A stretch of 34,357 nt of DNA from an uncultured Synergistales bacterium (GCA_905233725.1 CAJOEM010000015.1:1-34357); one strand, 5' to 3'. Positions 1 to 8,565 are shown, numbered from the stretch's first letter. The notes: generated from the sequence alone by a model not told the origin. Numbers and translations are program-made.

Positions 1-15
1 GGTGAATAATTAATC

Positions 16-91
16 GGGGCTGTAGCGCAGCTGGGAGCGCGTTTCCCTCGCACGGAAGAGGCCGGGAGTTCGAATCTCCTCAGCTCCACCA
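16..91 (+). tRNA. tRNA-Ala (anticodon CGC)
   Basis: The 76-nt cloverleaf folds completely. The 7-bp acceptor stem pairs 16-22 with 81-87, and the D stem is GCGC/GCGC (25-28, 37-40). The anticodon stem is 42-46 with 54-58, its loop is CTCGCAC with anticodon CGC at 49-51, and the T arm carries TTCGAAT at 69-75. The discriminator is A and CCA is encoded at 89-91. It reads the alanine codon GCG. The promoter must lie upstream of the window. Confidence 0.95.
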
Positions 92-140
92 GAATATAAT
101 CGGGAGTGTTCCCGTTGAAATATATGTGAAAATACATGGA

Positions 141-170
141 GGCTCGTCACAGGTTGGCGAGTCTTGTTTT
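141..170 (+). terminator. Rho-independent terminator after tRNA-Ala
   Basis: GGCTCGTC (141-148) pairs with GGCGAGTC (156-163) over 8 bp including two G-T pairs. The loop is 7 nt and TTGTTTT follows. A smaller hairpin, CGGGA/TCCCG, lies just upstream at about 101-114. The position fits the end of the tRNA-Ala transcript. Confidence 0.75.
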
Positions 171-232
171 ATGCTAAAATAACACCGTGACATGATATGA
201 TATGATTCATAAAAAAGGAAGTGTGCGCTAGC

Positions 233-919
233 ATGAATTGGTTTGATAATCCGATAACCGATATTTACAAGAAGGAAGCATCCAAATTCAATGATGATAT
301 AAAAAAACTGGAGTCTGAAAAACTTGCTTTGGAAGATTCGCTCAAGTCAGAGCAACAAAGAGCAGCTCAGTACTTATTGGATTGGGTTTGGGAGAAACGA
401 CTCAGTGATAATGTTTGGAAGGGCAGATTATACGAGTACTATATAGGTTATCTCTGTGAGAGCAAGGGCTGGCAAGTCCAGTACAACGGCGTAACAAATG
501 GAGTAAATGATAAGGGACGCGACCTGATTTGCAATAAAGGCAACGCTGTTCTCATTGTGCAGTGCAAGAATTGGTCAAAATTTCAAGTTTATGAAAATGA
601 AATATACCAGCTTGCCGGAACTGTACAAGCTTACAAGTTAGATTTACTCGCGAAAAATCCGCAAGCAAAAGTGAAAGTGACAGGAGTACTTTGCACCAGC
701 ACTTCACTATCACCTGAAGCGAAAAATGCAGCTAAAACATTGGGGATCAAATTTCGTGAGAACAAAACTTTGCAACAATTCCCAATGGTAAAAGCAACAA
801 CTGACAACAACGGCGAGCGTCGCTATTACGTTCCAACAGATCCAGACTACGAAAATGTTGTCGCGGTTCAACGTTTCAATAACGCACTGAGTGCACAAAA
901 CGCAGGTTTCACGAGATAG
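233..919 (+). CDS. Mrr-like PD-(D/E)XK restriction endonuclease family protein
   Basis: This is a 228-residue soluble protein. Residues about 13-45 are rich in Lys and Glu and look like a short coiled coil. A restriction-endonuclease fold follows, with E68 in the first helix, D97 in GRDLI and Q110-x-K112 in QCKNW, the usual Mrr-type catalytic layout. Known relatives cleave DNA, often modified DNA, so defence is likely but not proven. I chose ATG 233, about 13 nt after AAGGAA. A GTG at 221 in the same frame sits almost on top of that site. No methylase or other defence gene is next to it. Codon choice looks richer in AAA, ATA and AAT than in neighbouring genes, which with the adjacent tRNA suggests possible acquisition. 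Confidence 0.75.
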   Translation: MNWFDNPITDIYKKEASKFNDDIKKLESEKLALEDSLKSEQQRAAQYLLDWVWEKRLSDNVWKGRLYEYYIGYLCESKGWQVQYNGVTNGVNDKGRDLICNKGNAVLIVQCKNWSKFQVYENEIYQLAGTVQAYKLDLLAKNPQAKVKVTGVLCTSTSLSPEAKNAAKTLGIKFRENKTLQQFPMVKATTDNNGERRYYVPTDPDYENVVAVQRFNNALSAQNAGFTR

Positions 920-1024
920 ATTATTTGCGTTTACTCGTTATCCAGCCATTTCTTGAGAGTTTCGCCAGTTTCGCGTGATAGCGTGAATATCTGTCCGTCG
1001 GATGTATTTTGTAATTGTGATGAA

Positions 1025-3454
1025 TTATGCTAAACTCGAAATTATTCTAACGCCTTCCATAGCGTCTCTTGCATAATAATCGGCTCCGGCAAATTTCGCA
1101 AGATCCGGTGTCAAAACTGCTCCACCCACGATTATTTTCACGTTCGGACAAGCAGCGCGCAATTTCTCAATCGTGTCCTTCATGCTGGCAACTGTCGTCG
1201 TCATTAACGCGCTCAATCCGACAATTTCAATGCTGTTTTTATGAATCGCTTCGATAATTTTCTCGGGAGGAACGTCTTTGCCCAAATCGTACACATGAAA
1301 ATTGTAGTTCTCGAATATAGTCTTCACGATGTTCTTGCCGATGTCATGAACGTCACCGTAAACCGTAGCCAACGCAACACGAATACGACGCGAATTTTGC
1401 GAATTTGAATCTGAATCTGGATTTGTCGGCGCGAATTGCAATTTCTCAAACGCGGATTTTGCAGCCTCTGCGGATTTGATCAGCTGCGGCAGAAATAATT
1501 TCCCGGATTCGTAGTCTTTGCCGACAAGATCAAGCGCAGGCACGATGAATTTCTCGATGATTTCCAAAGAGCTGTGTGTTTTCAAAAGTTCGAGCGTAAA
1601 ATTTGCTGCTTCGTCTTTCAAACCATTCTTGATCGCTGAGATTATGTCGGATTCCTGAGATTTTGCTTCTGGCTCTGGTTGGGAAGGCGTGTTCTGAGTT
1701 GTGAAAGTTTTCCCGGGATTTCTCTCGCAGAAAGTTATGTATTCCTGAATATCGGCTTCGTCGCCAGTTAGCAAATTCCAAGCCGAGATTGACTCCTGAA
1801 TTTCCAGATCAGCCGGGTTGATTATCGCTGCGTCAAGCCCGGATTTCAGAGCTGCGATTAACATTGTGCGATTTAACAAGCTGCGTCGTGGCAATCCGAA
1901 CGAGACATTACTCAAGCCCAAAACCGTACAAACTCCGAGTTCACGCTTCACAAGTTCGACAGCTTTGAGAGTTTCAATCACGAGTTTCTGTTGGGCAGAT
2001 GCTGTGAGTGTCAAGCAATCGATTAATATATTACGTCGCGGGATCCCGAATTTTTCTGCAGCATTTACGATTTTTTCGGCGATTTTGAATCGTTCAGTTG
2101 CAGTTTCAGGTATCCCGGTTTCGTCCAGAGTTAATCCCAACACACACGCACCATATTTTTTCGCAATGGGCAGGACTTTCTCTAGGCTCTCAGATTTACC
2201 GTTGACCGAATTTAGAATCGCTTTGCCGTTATAAATCCTCGCAGCAGATTCGAGCGCTGAATAATCTGAGCTGTCAATTTGAATCGGCAGGTCTATTACG
2301 CTCTGAATTTCCGTCAATGCACGCGCCAAAAATTCCGGTTCGTTTATGTCGGGCAAGCCTACGTTCAGGTCAAGAACTTTCGCAGCCTGAGATTGCTGTT
2401 TCAAAGCTTCGTTGATCATGTAGTCGAAATTCTGTTCACGGATAGCTTGCTGTAATTTTTTCTTGCCGGTTGGGTTTAATCTCTCGCCGATTATCACGAA
2501 TTTTTCACCGAATGTTGTGATTTTTGAACTTGACGCGATTATTGTGCGATCTGGAATTTTACGAGTTGCAATTTTCCCGTGAGTTTCGCGCATTACGTAT
2601 TTTCGCATTTTCGATATGTGTTCGGGAGTTGTTCCGCAGCAGCCTCCAAGAATCGCAGCTCCCATTTTCGCAAATTCAACGGAAGTTTCGGCAAATTCGT
2701 CGGGCGTTATGTCATAAAAAGTCTTGTTGTCACGAATCACGGGTAAACCGGCGTTTGGCTGAATCATGACGGGAACGTGCGAAATCTCGCAGAATTTTTT
2801 CACAAGCGGCAGTAATTGTTTAGGTCCAAGTGAGCAATTCACACCGAGTGCAGAAACACCTAAATCCTGAAGCACCGTGACCATGCTTTCGACACTCGCG
2901 CCGAAAAACGTTCGTCCTGAAGCTTCAAAACTCATCGTAGCAAAAACCGGCAGATCAGAATTTTCAACCGCAGCTAAAACCGCAGCTTTGAGTTCGTACA
3001 AATCCGTGAAAGTTTCGAGCAATATTACGTCGCTGAATTTTTTCCCGGCAATTACCTGTTCAGCAACTGAGTCATAAATTTCCTGAAATGACGCGTCACC
3101 GATTGGAGCGAGAATTTTGCCAGTTGAGCCGATGTCCAGAGCCGAGAAATATTCACCGGATTCAGATTTGCGCCACCGAGTTACAGCCTCGTGTGCAAGA
3201 AACGCTCCTGCTTCGACGATTTCAGATACTGTGTAGGAAGAATTTGCGAGTTTGAATCTGTTCGCGCCGAAAGTATTTGACGTGATGAAATTTGCGCCTG
3301 AGTTTAAATATTCGTTGTGAATGCTCGTGATTAAAGCCGGATTTTTGAGATTCAGAATTTCGGGTAACTCCCGTAATTGCAGACCCTTCGATTGCAACAT
3401 TGTTCCCATAGCGCCGTCAAAAAATAATATGTTCTCGTGTAAATTAATTCGCAT
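1025..3454 (-). CDS. metH: Cobalamin-dependent methionine synthase lacking the reactivation domain
   Basis: It transfers the methyl group of 5-methyltetrahydrofolate to homocysteine through cobalamin in the cytoplasm. Of 809 residues, 1-290 form the homocysteine domain with zinc ligands C207 (GVNCSLGP) and C272/C273 (GGCCGTTP). Residues about 315-570 form the pterin-binding barrel (IGERLNPTGKKK, QIDSSD). Residues about 620-809 carry the cap and B12-binding domain, with the cobalt-ligating His near 703 in DVHDIGKN and a GGA motif downstream. The AdoMet-binding reactivation domain of E. coli MetH (1227 residues) is absent, as in the Thermotoga type. ATG 3454 sits 10 nt after GGGGG; ATGs at 3463 and 3481 are alternatives, the latter inside a likely -10 region. 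It is divergent from a metal regulator. Confidence 0.92.
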   Translation of the reverse strand: MRINLHENILFFDGAMGTMLQSKGLQLRELPEILNLKNPALITSIHNEYLNSGANFITSNTFGANRFKLANSSYTVSEIVEAGAFLAHEAVTRWRKSESGEYFSALDIGSTGKILAPIGDASFQEIYDSVAEQVIAGKKFSDVILLETFTDLYELKAAVLAAVENSDLPVFATMSFEASGRTFFGASVESMVTVLQDLGVSALGVNCSLGPKQLLPLVKKFCEISHVPVMIQPNAGLPVIRDNKTFYDITPDEFAETSVEFAKMGAAILGGCCGTTPEHISKMRKYVMRETHGKIATRKIPDRTIIASSSKITTFGEKFVIIGERLNPTGKKKLQQAIREQNFDYMINEALKQQSQAAKVLDLNVGLPDINEPEFLARALTEIQSVIDLPIQIDSSDYSALESAARIYNGKAILNSVNGKSESLEKVLPIAKKYGACVLGLTLDETGIPETATERFKIAEKIVNAAEKFGIPRRNILIDCLTLTASAQQKLVIETLKAVELVKRELGVCTVLGLSNVSFGLPRRSLLNRTMLIAALKSGLDAAIINPADLEIQESISAWNLLTGDEADIQEYITFCERNPGKTFTTQNTPSQPEPEAKSQESDIISAIKNGLKDEAANFTLELLKTHSSLEIIEKFIVPALDLVGKDYESGKLFLPQLIKSAEAAKSAFEKLQFAPTNPDSDSNSQNSRRIRVALATVYGDVHDIGKNIVKTIFENYNFHVYDLGKDVPPEKIIEAIHKNSIEIVGLSALMTTTVASMKDTIEKLRAACPNVKIIVGGAVLTPDLAKFAGADYYARDAMEGVRIISSLA

Positions 3455-3482
3455 TTTTTTCATACCCCCGTGAAAATACATG

Positions 3483-3492
3483 ATATTATAAT
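3483..3492. promoter_or_regulatory. Overlapping divergent -10 boxes of metH and the DtxR-type regulator
   Basis: The string ATTATAAT (3485-3492) contains TATAAT on both strands: 3487-3492 on plus, and the reverse complement of 3485-3490 on minus. It sits in the 66-bp gap between the two starts. No convincing -35 box is seen on either strand. If used, transcription of the two genes would be mutually exclusive or jointly controlled. Confidence 0.4.
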
Positions 3493-3520
3493 CCAGAAAT
3501 TATTACAGGAGAGAAATTAT

Positions 3521-4204
3521 ATGATAACGCCACGAATCGAGGATTATCTTGAGGAATTGTTTTTAATCGAGAGCACTGGACACGAAGTTACGGTGACGGG
3601 ACTTGCTGAACGTTTGAAAATCACGAAGGGAACTGTTACGGCGACGGTTCAGAAACTGGTCGAACTTGGACTTGTTGAACACGAACGCTACGGGAATTTG
3701 CACTTGACGGACTCTGGTCGCAGAAAGGGAATGTCAGTTTTTCGCAGGCACGAAGGATTCAGAGCGTTTTTTCACGAGCTGCTCGGACTTGACCGCGAAC
3801 ATTCGTCTGAGATGGCGTGTTCAATGGAGCATTATGTCGATAACGTCACAGAAGATAGATTATACGCATTGCTGGAATTTTTCAGGCGCGCTCATGCAGA
3901 ACATCAGCCTTGGGTTGACGAAGCTTTTCTTGCGATTGAGAGACCGATTATTATTCTGCCGGTGCCTCTGACGTTGTGTGAAATTGGTGCGAAGGGCGCG
4001 ATTTTGCGATTGACCGCTGATGAAGAGATTCGCAAAGAATTACTCGAACGCGGATTTGTTAGCGGTACGATTGTGAAATTGATTTCTGTTCACGAAGATA
4101 AATTCGACGTTCAGGTTCAGAATTCGACCGAGATAATTAGCCTGAACTTGAACGAAGCTGCTACGATTTGGATTCAGCAGAATAAAGAGAGTAATTTCGC
4201 GTAG
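3521..4204 (+). CDS. DtxR-family metal-dependent transcriptional regulator with FeoA-like C-terminal domain
   Basis: The 227-residue repressor has a winged helix at 1-65, a dimerisation and metal-binding domain at 66-140, and a FeoA/SH3-like domain at about 147-218. Visible metal ligands are D8 and E11 (as in MntR), H77 in RRHE, and C100-x-x-E103-H104. The Cys-x-x-Glu-His triad matches iron-sensing DtxR/IdeR rather than MntR, which has Glu at the Cys position, so iron sensing is my inference. AGGAGA at 3507-3512 is well spaced from ATG 3521. A longer in-frame start at 3470 overlaps the metH leader and is unlikely. It is divergent from metH and convergent with capA, leaving only 10 bp between the stops. 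Confidence 0.88.
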   Translation: MITPRIEDYLEELFLIESTGHEVTVTGLAERLKITKGTVTATVQKLVELGLVEHERYGNLHLTDSGRRKGMSVFRRHEGFRAFFHELLGLDREHSSEMACSMEHYVDNVTEDRLYALLEFFRRAHAEHQPWVDEAFLAIERPIIILPVPLTLCEIGAKGAILRLTADEEIRKELLERGFVSGTIVKLISVHEDKFDVQVQNSTEIISLNLNEAATIWIQQNKESNFA

Positions 4205-4214
4205 ACTTGCTGAT

Positions 4215-5414
4215 TTACTTCGGAGTTTTTCGGCGGCTGATTGGCAGTTCGTCCGGATTTTCTTCTGACCAGAGCGTGTAGAATCCGAAATCGTCAACGT
4301 CATCGAGTTTTGCGCCCATAAATTCTAGAATCACGTTCCCGATTTGGCGAATTTGCCGCAATTTTTGTTTCGAGATCCCGGAGAAATCCAGCGTGTCAAG
4401 CATTGGCTCGTAACTTCCGGCGTAGATAATTTCCGTGCGTTTCTGACCCGGCGCATGAACGTAAAGCGGCGCGATTGAGATTCTCGTTAGTCTTGTGAAT
4501 CCGGAATCATTTTTCTCAAATTCGGCTGCTAAAATGCAAGTTCGTTCTCGTGGCAGAGTGCGTTGGAATGAGACGAAATTCCCGAGTGACCAAGCTACGG
4601 ATTTGAAATTCCCTGCATCGTCTGAGATTATCTCGACAGGCTGCAAAACGTGCGGGTGAGTTCCGATTATCAAATTTGCTCCGGATTCGAAAGCAATTTC
4701 TGCTGTGTGTTTCTGTTGAGTGTTTGGTTTGTAGTGATACTCGTAGCCCCAGTGAAAGCACGCTGTGATAATATCCGCGCTGAGATTCTTGGCTGAGATT
4801 ATGCTGTTTTGAATCACGTCATCGGAAATTATGTTGAGTTTCACGTCTGAGCTTTCGGGATAATTTCTTGGGAAAATATTGCTGCCGTAAGTGTAGTTTA
4901 TGAACGCGAGTTTGAAGCCGTCATGTTCGAGAATTGCAGCGTCTCTTGAAGTCTGTGAGTTTTCGATTTTCAAGCCCAGCCAAGGAATATCGCATGAATC
5001 CAGAATTTCTGTCGTACGTTTTGCGCCATCAGAGCCTTTGTCGAAAATATGATTATTCGCGAGAGTCAGCAAATCGAAATCCAGATCTTTTAGATTATCT
5101 GCGAGTGAATCCGGCGTGTTGAACATTGGGTAGCCCGTATAGGATAATTTCCTGCCATTCTGAAGCGTTCCTGCGAAAGTTGTCTCGAGATTGCCGATTA
5201 GAAATGCGTTCTCGATTAACGGACGAATGCGCCTGAATTGCGGTGAAAAATCCCAGGAGTCTTTGCGCTTTGCTGCGTCGAGTTGCTGCTGATGCGCCAT
5301 AATATCGCCTACGAATAGCAGCCTGATTCGTGAAATTTCTGCGTGAGATTGCGCGTGAGAGATTGCGAGTAATAATGCGATTGTGAAAATGATTATCTTA
5401 AGCCTGCCGAGCAT
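4215..5414 (-). CDS. CapA family exported protein (PGA_cap / metallophosphatase-like)
   Basis: The 399-residue protein starts with a signal peptide or membrane anchor (about 1-24). It shows the CapA/YwtB pattern: VGDIM with D37, GNLE at 74-77, ANNH at 119-122, an HWG motif and a later GTHPHV motif. This is a calcineurin-like metal-binding fold. Family members take part in poly-gamma-glutamate or other capsule assembly, but no capB or capC homologue is present, so the substrate is unknown. The start overlaps the end of wecB by 17 nt and has GGAG seven bases upstream, which points to translational coupling as the last gene of the rpiB/upp-tagO-wecB operon. It probably acts on a surface polymer whose precursors those genes supply. 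Confidence 0.82.
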   Translation of the reverse strand: MLGRLKIIIFTIALLLAISHAQSHAEISRIRLLFVGDIMAHQQQLDAAKRKDSWDFSPQFRRIRPLIENAFLIGNLETTFAGTLQNGRKLSYTGYPMFNTPDSLADNLKDLDFDLLTLANNHIFDKGSDGAKRTTEILDSCDIPWLGLKIENSQTSRDAAILEHDGFKLAFINYTYGSNIFPRNYPESSDVKLNIISDDVIQNSIISAKNLSADIITACFHWGYEYHYKPNTQQKHTAEIAFESGANLIIGTHPHVLQPVEIISDDAGNFKSVAWSLGNFVSFQRTLPRERTCILAAEFEKNDSGFTRLTRISIAPLYVHAPGQKRTEIIYAGSYEPMLDTLDFSGISKQKLRQIRQIGNVILEFMGAKLDDVDDFGFYTLWSEENPDELPISRRKTPK

Positions 5415-6516
5415 GATAGTTCTCCAGAACTGAGAGAATTTTCTGAGATGCTGTGCCGTTGCCGAAGGGTTTTGTGTTTTTGCTGAGGATTTTTTTCAAG
5501 AATGACTCGTTGTTGAGAATTTCTAGAGTAGTTTCGCGTATAATTTTTCGATTTGTTCCGACGAGAACACCCGTACCGTGATCGATTGCTTCGGGTCTTT
5601 CGGATAGAGTGCGCATGATTAGAACCGGTTTATTAATTGCGCTTGCTTCTTCCTGGACTCCGCCGCTGTCACTGAGAATGAATCTGCACTTGCTCATTGC
5701 GAACGTGAAATCCGGATAATTCAGAGGCTCTGTGAAAATTACGTTTGAGATATTATTTTGCAATTCGGATTTTATAACGTCACGCACGATCGGGTTTTTG
5801 TGAAGCGGAATCAGAAATTTCACGTCGGGTCTTGCTGCCAGAATATCACGAACAGCCGCGCAAATTTCCAGCAGAGGTTCTCCCCATGATTCGCGCCGAT
5901 GAGCTGTCATTAAGACGAACGGCTGATTGTCGAGTTCGCGCATAAATTCCGGTATGTTTTGATTAAGCTTCAGGATCTCGAATAAAGCGTCGATTACTGT
6001 GTTGCCTGTCACGAAAATTTTCTCGGGATTGACATGTTCATTGCGCAAATTCTCTGCTGCATTCTCAGTTGGCGCGAAAAATATCTCGGAAATTCTGTCG
6101 GTTAATACGCGATTCATTTCTTCGGGGAAGGGCAGGTATTTGTCATGACTTCGCAGACCTGCTTCGACGTGAGCGACTGGAATTTTGCGATAGAATGCTG
6201 CGAGTGATGCTGCGAAAGTTGTTGAAGTATCGCCGTGTACTAGGACGAAATCGTTGTGTTCACTGTCGAGATAATCGCCGGTTTTTGCGAGGACGCTTGA
6301 TGTTATGTGATCGAGAGTTTGTGCGTTTCGCATGATATTCAGGTTGAAATCCGGAGCAATGCCGAAATCTTCAAGAGCCTGTTTTAACATGTCAGTGTGT
6401 TGTCCTGTTGCGAGAACTTTTGTTGTGAACGAGTTTGAATTTTTCAGGGCGCGAATCACTGGAGCCATTTTTATAGCTTCAGGACGCGTGCCGATTACGC
6501 ATAATACTTTTCTCAT
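5398..6516 (-). CDS. wecB: UDP-N-acetylglucosamine 2-epimerase (non-hydrolysing)
   Basis: It interconverts UDP-GlcNAc and UDP-ManNAc for teichoic acid, enterobacterial-antigen-like or capsule linkage units. The 372-residue protein has all family landmarks: GTRPEAIKM at the N terminus, HGDTSTT, HVEAGLRS, PFPEEMNR with catalytic acids, GNTVIDA, TAHRRE and DSGGVQEEA. It lies 44 bp downstream of tagO. No Shine-Dalgarno sequence is visible before ATG 6516. Instead the leader is AT-rich with a repeated ATAAATTATAAAT, so it may rely on coupling or an unstructured leader. The TagO-WecB pairing suggests a ManNAc-containing linkage unit on undecaprenyl phosphate. Confidence 0.95.
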   Translation of the reverse strand: MRKVLCVIGTRPEAIKMAPVIRALKNSNSFTTKVLATGQHTDMLKQALEDFGIAPDFNLNIMRNAQTLDHITSSVLAKTGDYLDSEHNDFVLVHGDTSTTFAASLAAFYRKIPVAHVEAGLRSHDKYLPFPEEMNRVLTDRISEIFFAPTENAAENLRNEHVNPEKIFVTGNTVIDALFEILKLNQNIPEFMRELDNQPFVLMTAHRRESWGEPLLEICAAVRDILAARPDVKFLIPLHKNPIVRDVIKSELQNNISNVIFTEPLNYPDFTFAMSKCRFILSDSGGVQEEASAINKPVLIMRTLSERPEAIDHGTGVLVGTNRKIIRETTLEILNNESFLKKILSKNTKPFGNGTASQKILSVLENYHARQA

Positions 6517-6560
6517 GATATTTATAATTTATAATTTACACTTGTGAGTTTAACGTGAAA

Positions 6561-7451
6561 TTAACGCGAAATTAATCTCGAAAACACAGCCAATCCCGCA
6601 GCTAAAATTAATCCCTGTAGCGTAACCAGAATCGTCACGGTTAATATATTCGAGCCGGTGAGATTGAGCAAAATATGATGTAAGTGTTTTTTGTCCGGAT
6701 AGAACGGTGATTTGCCGGATAAAATTCTGCGTGAAAAAGCTATCATGGTGTCGAGAACAGGAACTCCGCCGAACAACAGGAATAATAACACGATTTCGTG
6801 AAGCGCGATATTTTTTGACGCTGGCATTGCTATCACGATGAAATGCGACGCGAATAAATATCCCAGCAATGTGCTGCCTCCGTCCCCGAGAAAAGTCCAG
6901 GCTGCCGGGAAATTCCAGCACAAAACTCCGAACGCCATCGCTCCCATGTACACGCCCGAATACGATCGTCCCAGGAAAAACAGAGCCGCTGATGATGCCA
7001 TGAAAATCGATATGCAAAGACCGTTCATGCCGTCAATCAAGTTATACGCACTTGTCACGCCTGCGAGCCAGACTGTCGCGAAAATCGCCAACAACGGGTT
7101 CAAATCCAGCGGAACTACGACTAAAGCAGCCGAGAACAAATGCAGAATCAATCTTGGAAACGGACTGAGTGAACACATGTCGTCGAGATAGCCGCAGAAA
7201 AATATTATCGTCGCACCGGTTGCTATGAATTTCATCGCGGGCAATTCCTCGGACATGAACAGAGCCATGAGCATATAGCCCACCCAGAGGCCAAGTCCTG
7301 CACCCCTGGGCGTATTTTGCGTGTGAATTTTCCGTGCGTCGGGAATATCAAGAATCCCGAAAATTGACGCGAGCTTAATCGAAACCGGCGCGGTCAATCC
7401 TCCCCAGAAAAATCCCATGATAAGCATTACGAATAGCTTAATATCGATCAA
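6561..7451 (-). CDS. tagO: Undecaprenyl-phosphate GlcNAc-1-phosphate transferase (TagO/WecA family)
   Basis: This polytopic membrane enzyme of about 296 residues starts lipid-linked glycan synthesis by moving a sugar-1-phosphate from UDP-GlcNAc to undecaprenyl phosphate. Motifs in order are DIPDARKIHT with TPRGAG, GYLDD, AYNLIDGMNGL, FLGDGGST, and the cytoplasmic His motif DKKHLHHI near the C terminus. The start is uncertain. I prefer TTG 7451, 20 nt after the upstream stop with AGG about 10 bases before it. GTG 7508 would overlap the fusion gene by 38 nt, and ATG 7427 lies inside the first membrane segment. It sits between the RpiB-Upp fusion and wecB, an order related to clostridial rpiB-upp-tagO-wecB clusters. 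Confidence 0.9.
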   Translation of the reverse strand: MIDIKLFVMLIMGFFWGGLTAPVSIKLASIFGILDIPDARKIHTQNTPRGAGLGLWVGYMLMALFMSEELPAMKFIATGATIIFFCGYLDDMCSLSPFPRLILHLFSAALVVVPLDLNPLLAIFATVWLAGVTSAYNLIDGMNGLCISIFMASSAALFFLGRSYSGVYMGAMAFGVLCWNFPAAWTFLGDGGSTLLGYLFASHFIVIAMPASKNIALHEIVLLFLLFGGVPVLDTMIAFSRRILSGKSPFYPDKKHLHHILLNLTGSNILTVTILVTLQGLILAAGLAVFSRLISR

Positions 7452-7470
7452 TTTGCTAAAACCTGCGAAA

Positions 7471-8565
7471 TTATTTTGTGCCGAACAATCTGTCGCCAGC
7501 GTCACCAAGTCCCGGAACGATATATCCGTGCGAGTTCAAGTGTGAGTCAAGAGCTGCGATGAAAATATCGACTTCAGGGTGGTCTTCGTGAACTTTCTTG
7601 ATTCCGTCCGGAGCGCCGATTAAGCAAACGAGTGAAATTTTCCGGCCGCCGCGTTTCTTGATCAGCGAGATTGCTGCTGAAGCTGAGCCGCCTGTTGCAA
7701 GCATTGGGTCTAACACGAAAATATCACGCTCCTGAATATCCGGTGGCAACTTGCAATAATACTCGACCGGATTGAGAGTTTCTGGATCGCGATAAAGTCC
7801 GATATGACCGACTTTCGCATTAGGCACGAGGCTCAAGATTCCGTCAACCATTCCAAGACCAGCGCGCAAAACTGGAACGATCGCTAATTTTTTGCCTTCG
7901 AGAGTTTTGACTTTTGTTTTCTCGATTGGAGTCTGGATTTCTATTTCGGTTAACGGCAGCGTGCGAGTGATCTCGTAGACCATTAAGCCAGCGATTTCCT
8001 GCACGAGTTCGCGGAATTCTTTTACGCTTGTGTTGATATTGCGAATGATCCCGACTTTGTGCTGAACTAACGGGTGATTGAATATTACAGTACGACCGCC
8101 GTGTTCCATTTGGACATTCAGCGTAGATTTCTCGTACATTGCGATTTTGTTAATGCGCCGTAAGTGCCTGTCGCCCTCAAATTCTGTGTCGAACCATTTA
8201 GCAAGTATCGGCGCAACCTGTTCGGGCTTTAAAACTCTGCCGCCGAGTGTGATTACGTTAGCGTTGTTATGAGCCCTTGCCATTTTCGCAGCGTCAGGAT
8301 TATCACACGGAACAGCACGAATCCCCGGAACTTTGTTCGCAGTAATCCCGATCCCGAAACCAGTGCCGCATAATAAAATTCCGCTGTCAAATTCCTCGTT
8401 TGCAATCGCCTGAGCAACTTTGATTCCGACATCAACGTAATCGTCATTGCGATCAATTTCGTAAGCTCCGAAATCCACGAAATCAATTTTTCGCTCGTTC
8501 AGGAAGTCGACTACAGGCTGCTTAATATCGTAGCCAGCATGGTCACAGCCAAGTGCAATTTTCAT
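7471..8565 (-). CDS. rpiB-upp: Ribose-5-phosphate isomerase B fused to uracil phosphoribosyltransferase
   Basis: One uninterrupted 364-residue frame encodes two complete enzymes. Residues 1-147 are RpiB, with CDHAGY (H9), [10 protein letters not shown] (catalytic C66) and [13 protein letters not shown] (H99). Residues about 158-364 are Upp, beginning NHPLVQHK, with PVLRAGLGM (231-239), the PRPP loop [13 protein letters not shown] (284-296) and the uracil-binding tail [17 protein letters not shown]. RpiB interconverts ribose-5-P and ribulose-5-P; Upp makes UMP from uracil and PRPP. In many Firmicutes these are separate neighbouring genes. GGAGG lies 10 nt before ATG 8565. The internal Met codons at residues 143 and 153 have no Shine-Dalgarno site, so the halves are probably made as one chain. 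Confidence 0.93.
   Translation of the reverse strand: MKIALGCDHAGYDIKQPVVDFLNERKIDFVDFGAYEIDRNDDYVDVGIKVAQAIANEEFDSGILLCGTGFGIGITANKVPGIRAVPCDNPDAAKMARAHNNANVITLGGRVLKPEQVAPILAKWFDTEFEGDRHLRRINKIAMYEKSTLNVQMEHGGRTVIFNHPLVQHKVGIIRNINTSVKEFRELVQEIAGLMVYEITRTLPLTEIEIQTPIEKTKVKTLEGKKLAIVPVLRAGLGMVDGILSLVPNAKVGHIGLYRDPETLNPVEYYCKLPPDIQERDIFVLDPMLATGGSASAAISLIKKRGGRKISLVCLIGAPDGIKKVHEDHPEVDIFIAALDSHLNSHGYIVPGLGDAGDRLFGTK

Noticed and set aside
126-139. GTGAAAATACATG shared with 3470-3482
   Set aside because: A 13-mer match is expected by chance in a window of this size, and the contexts are unrelated.
1818-2234. 138-codon open frame antisense to metH
   Set aside because: It is a shadow of the strongly conserved MetH frame, with no ribosome site and no recognisable protein.
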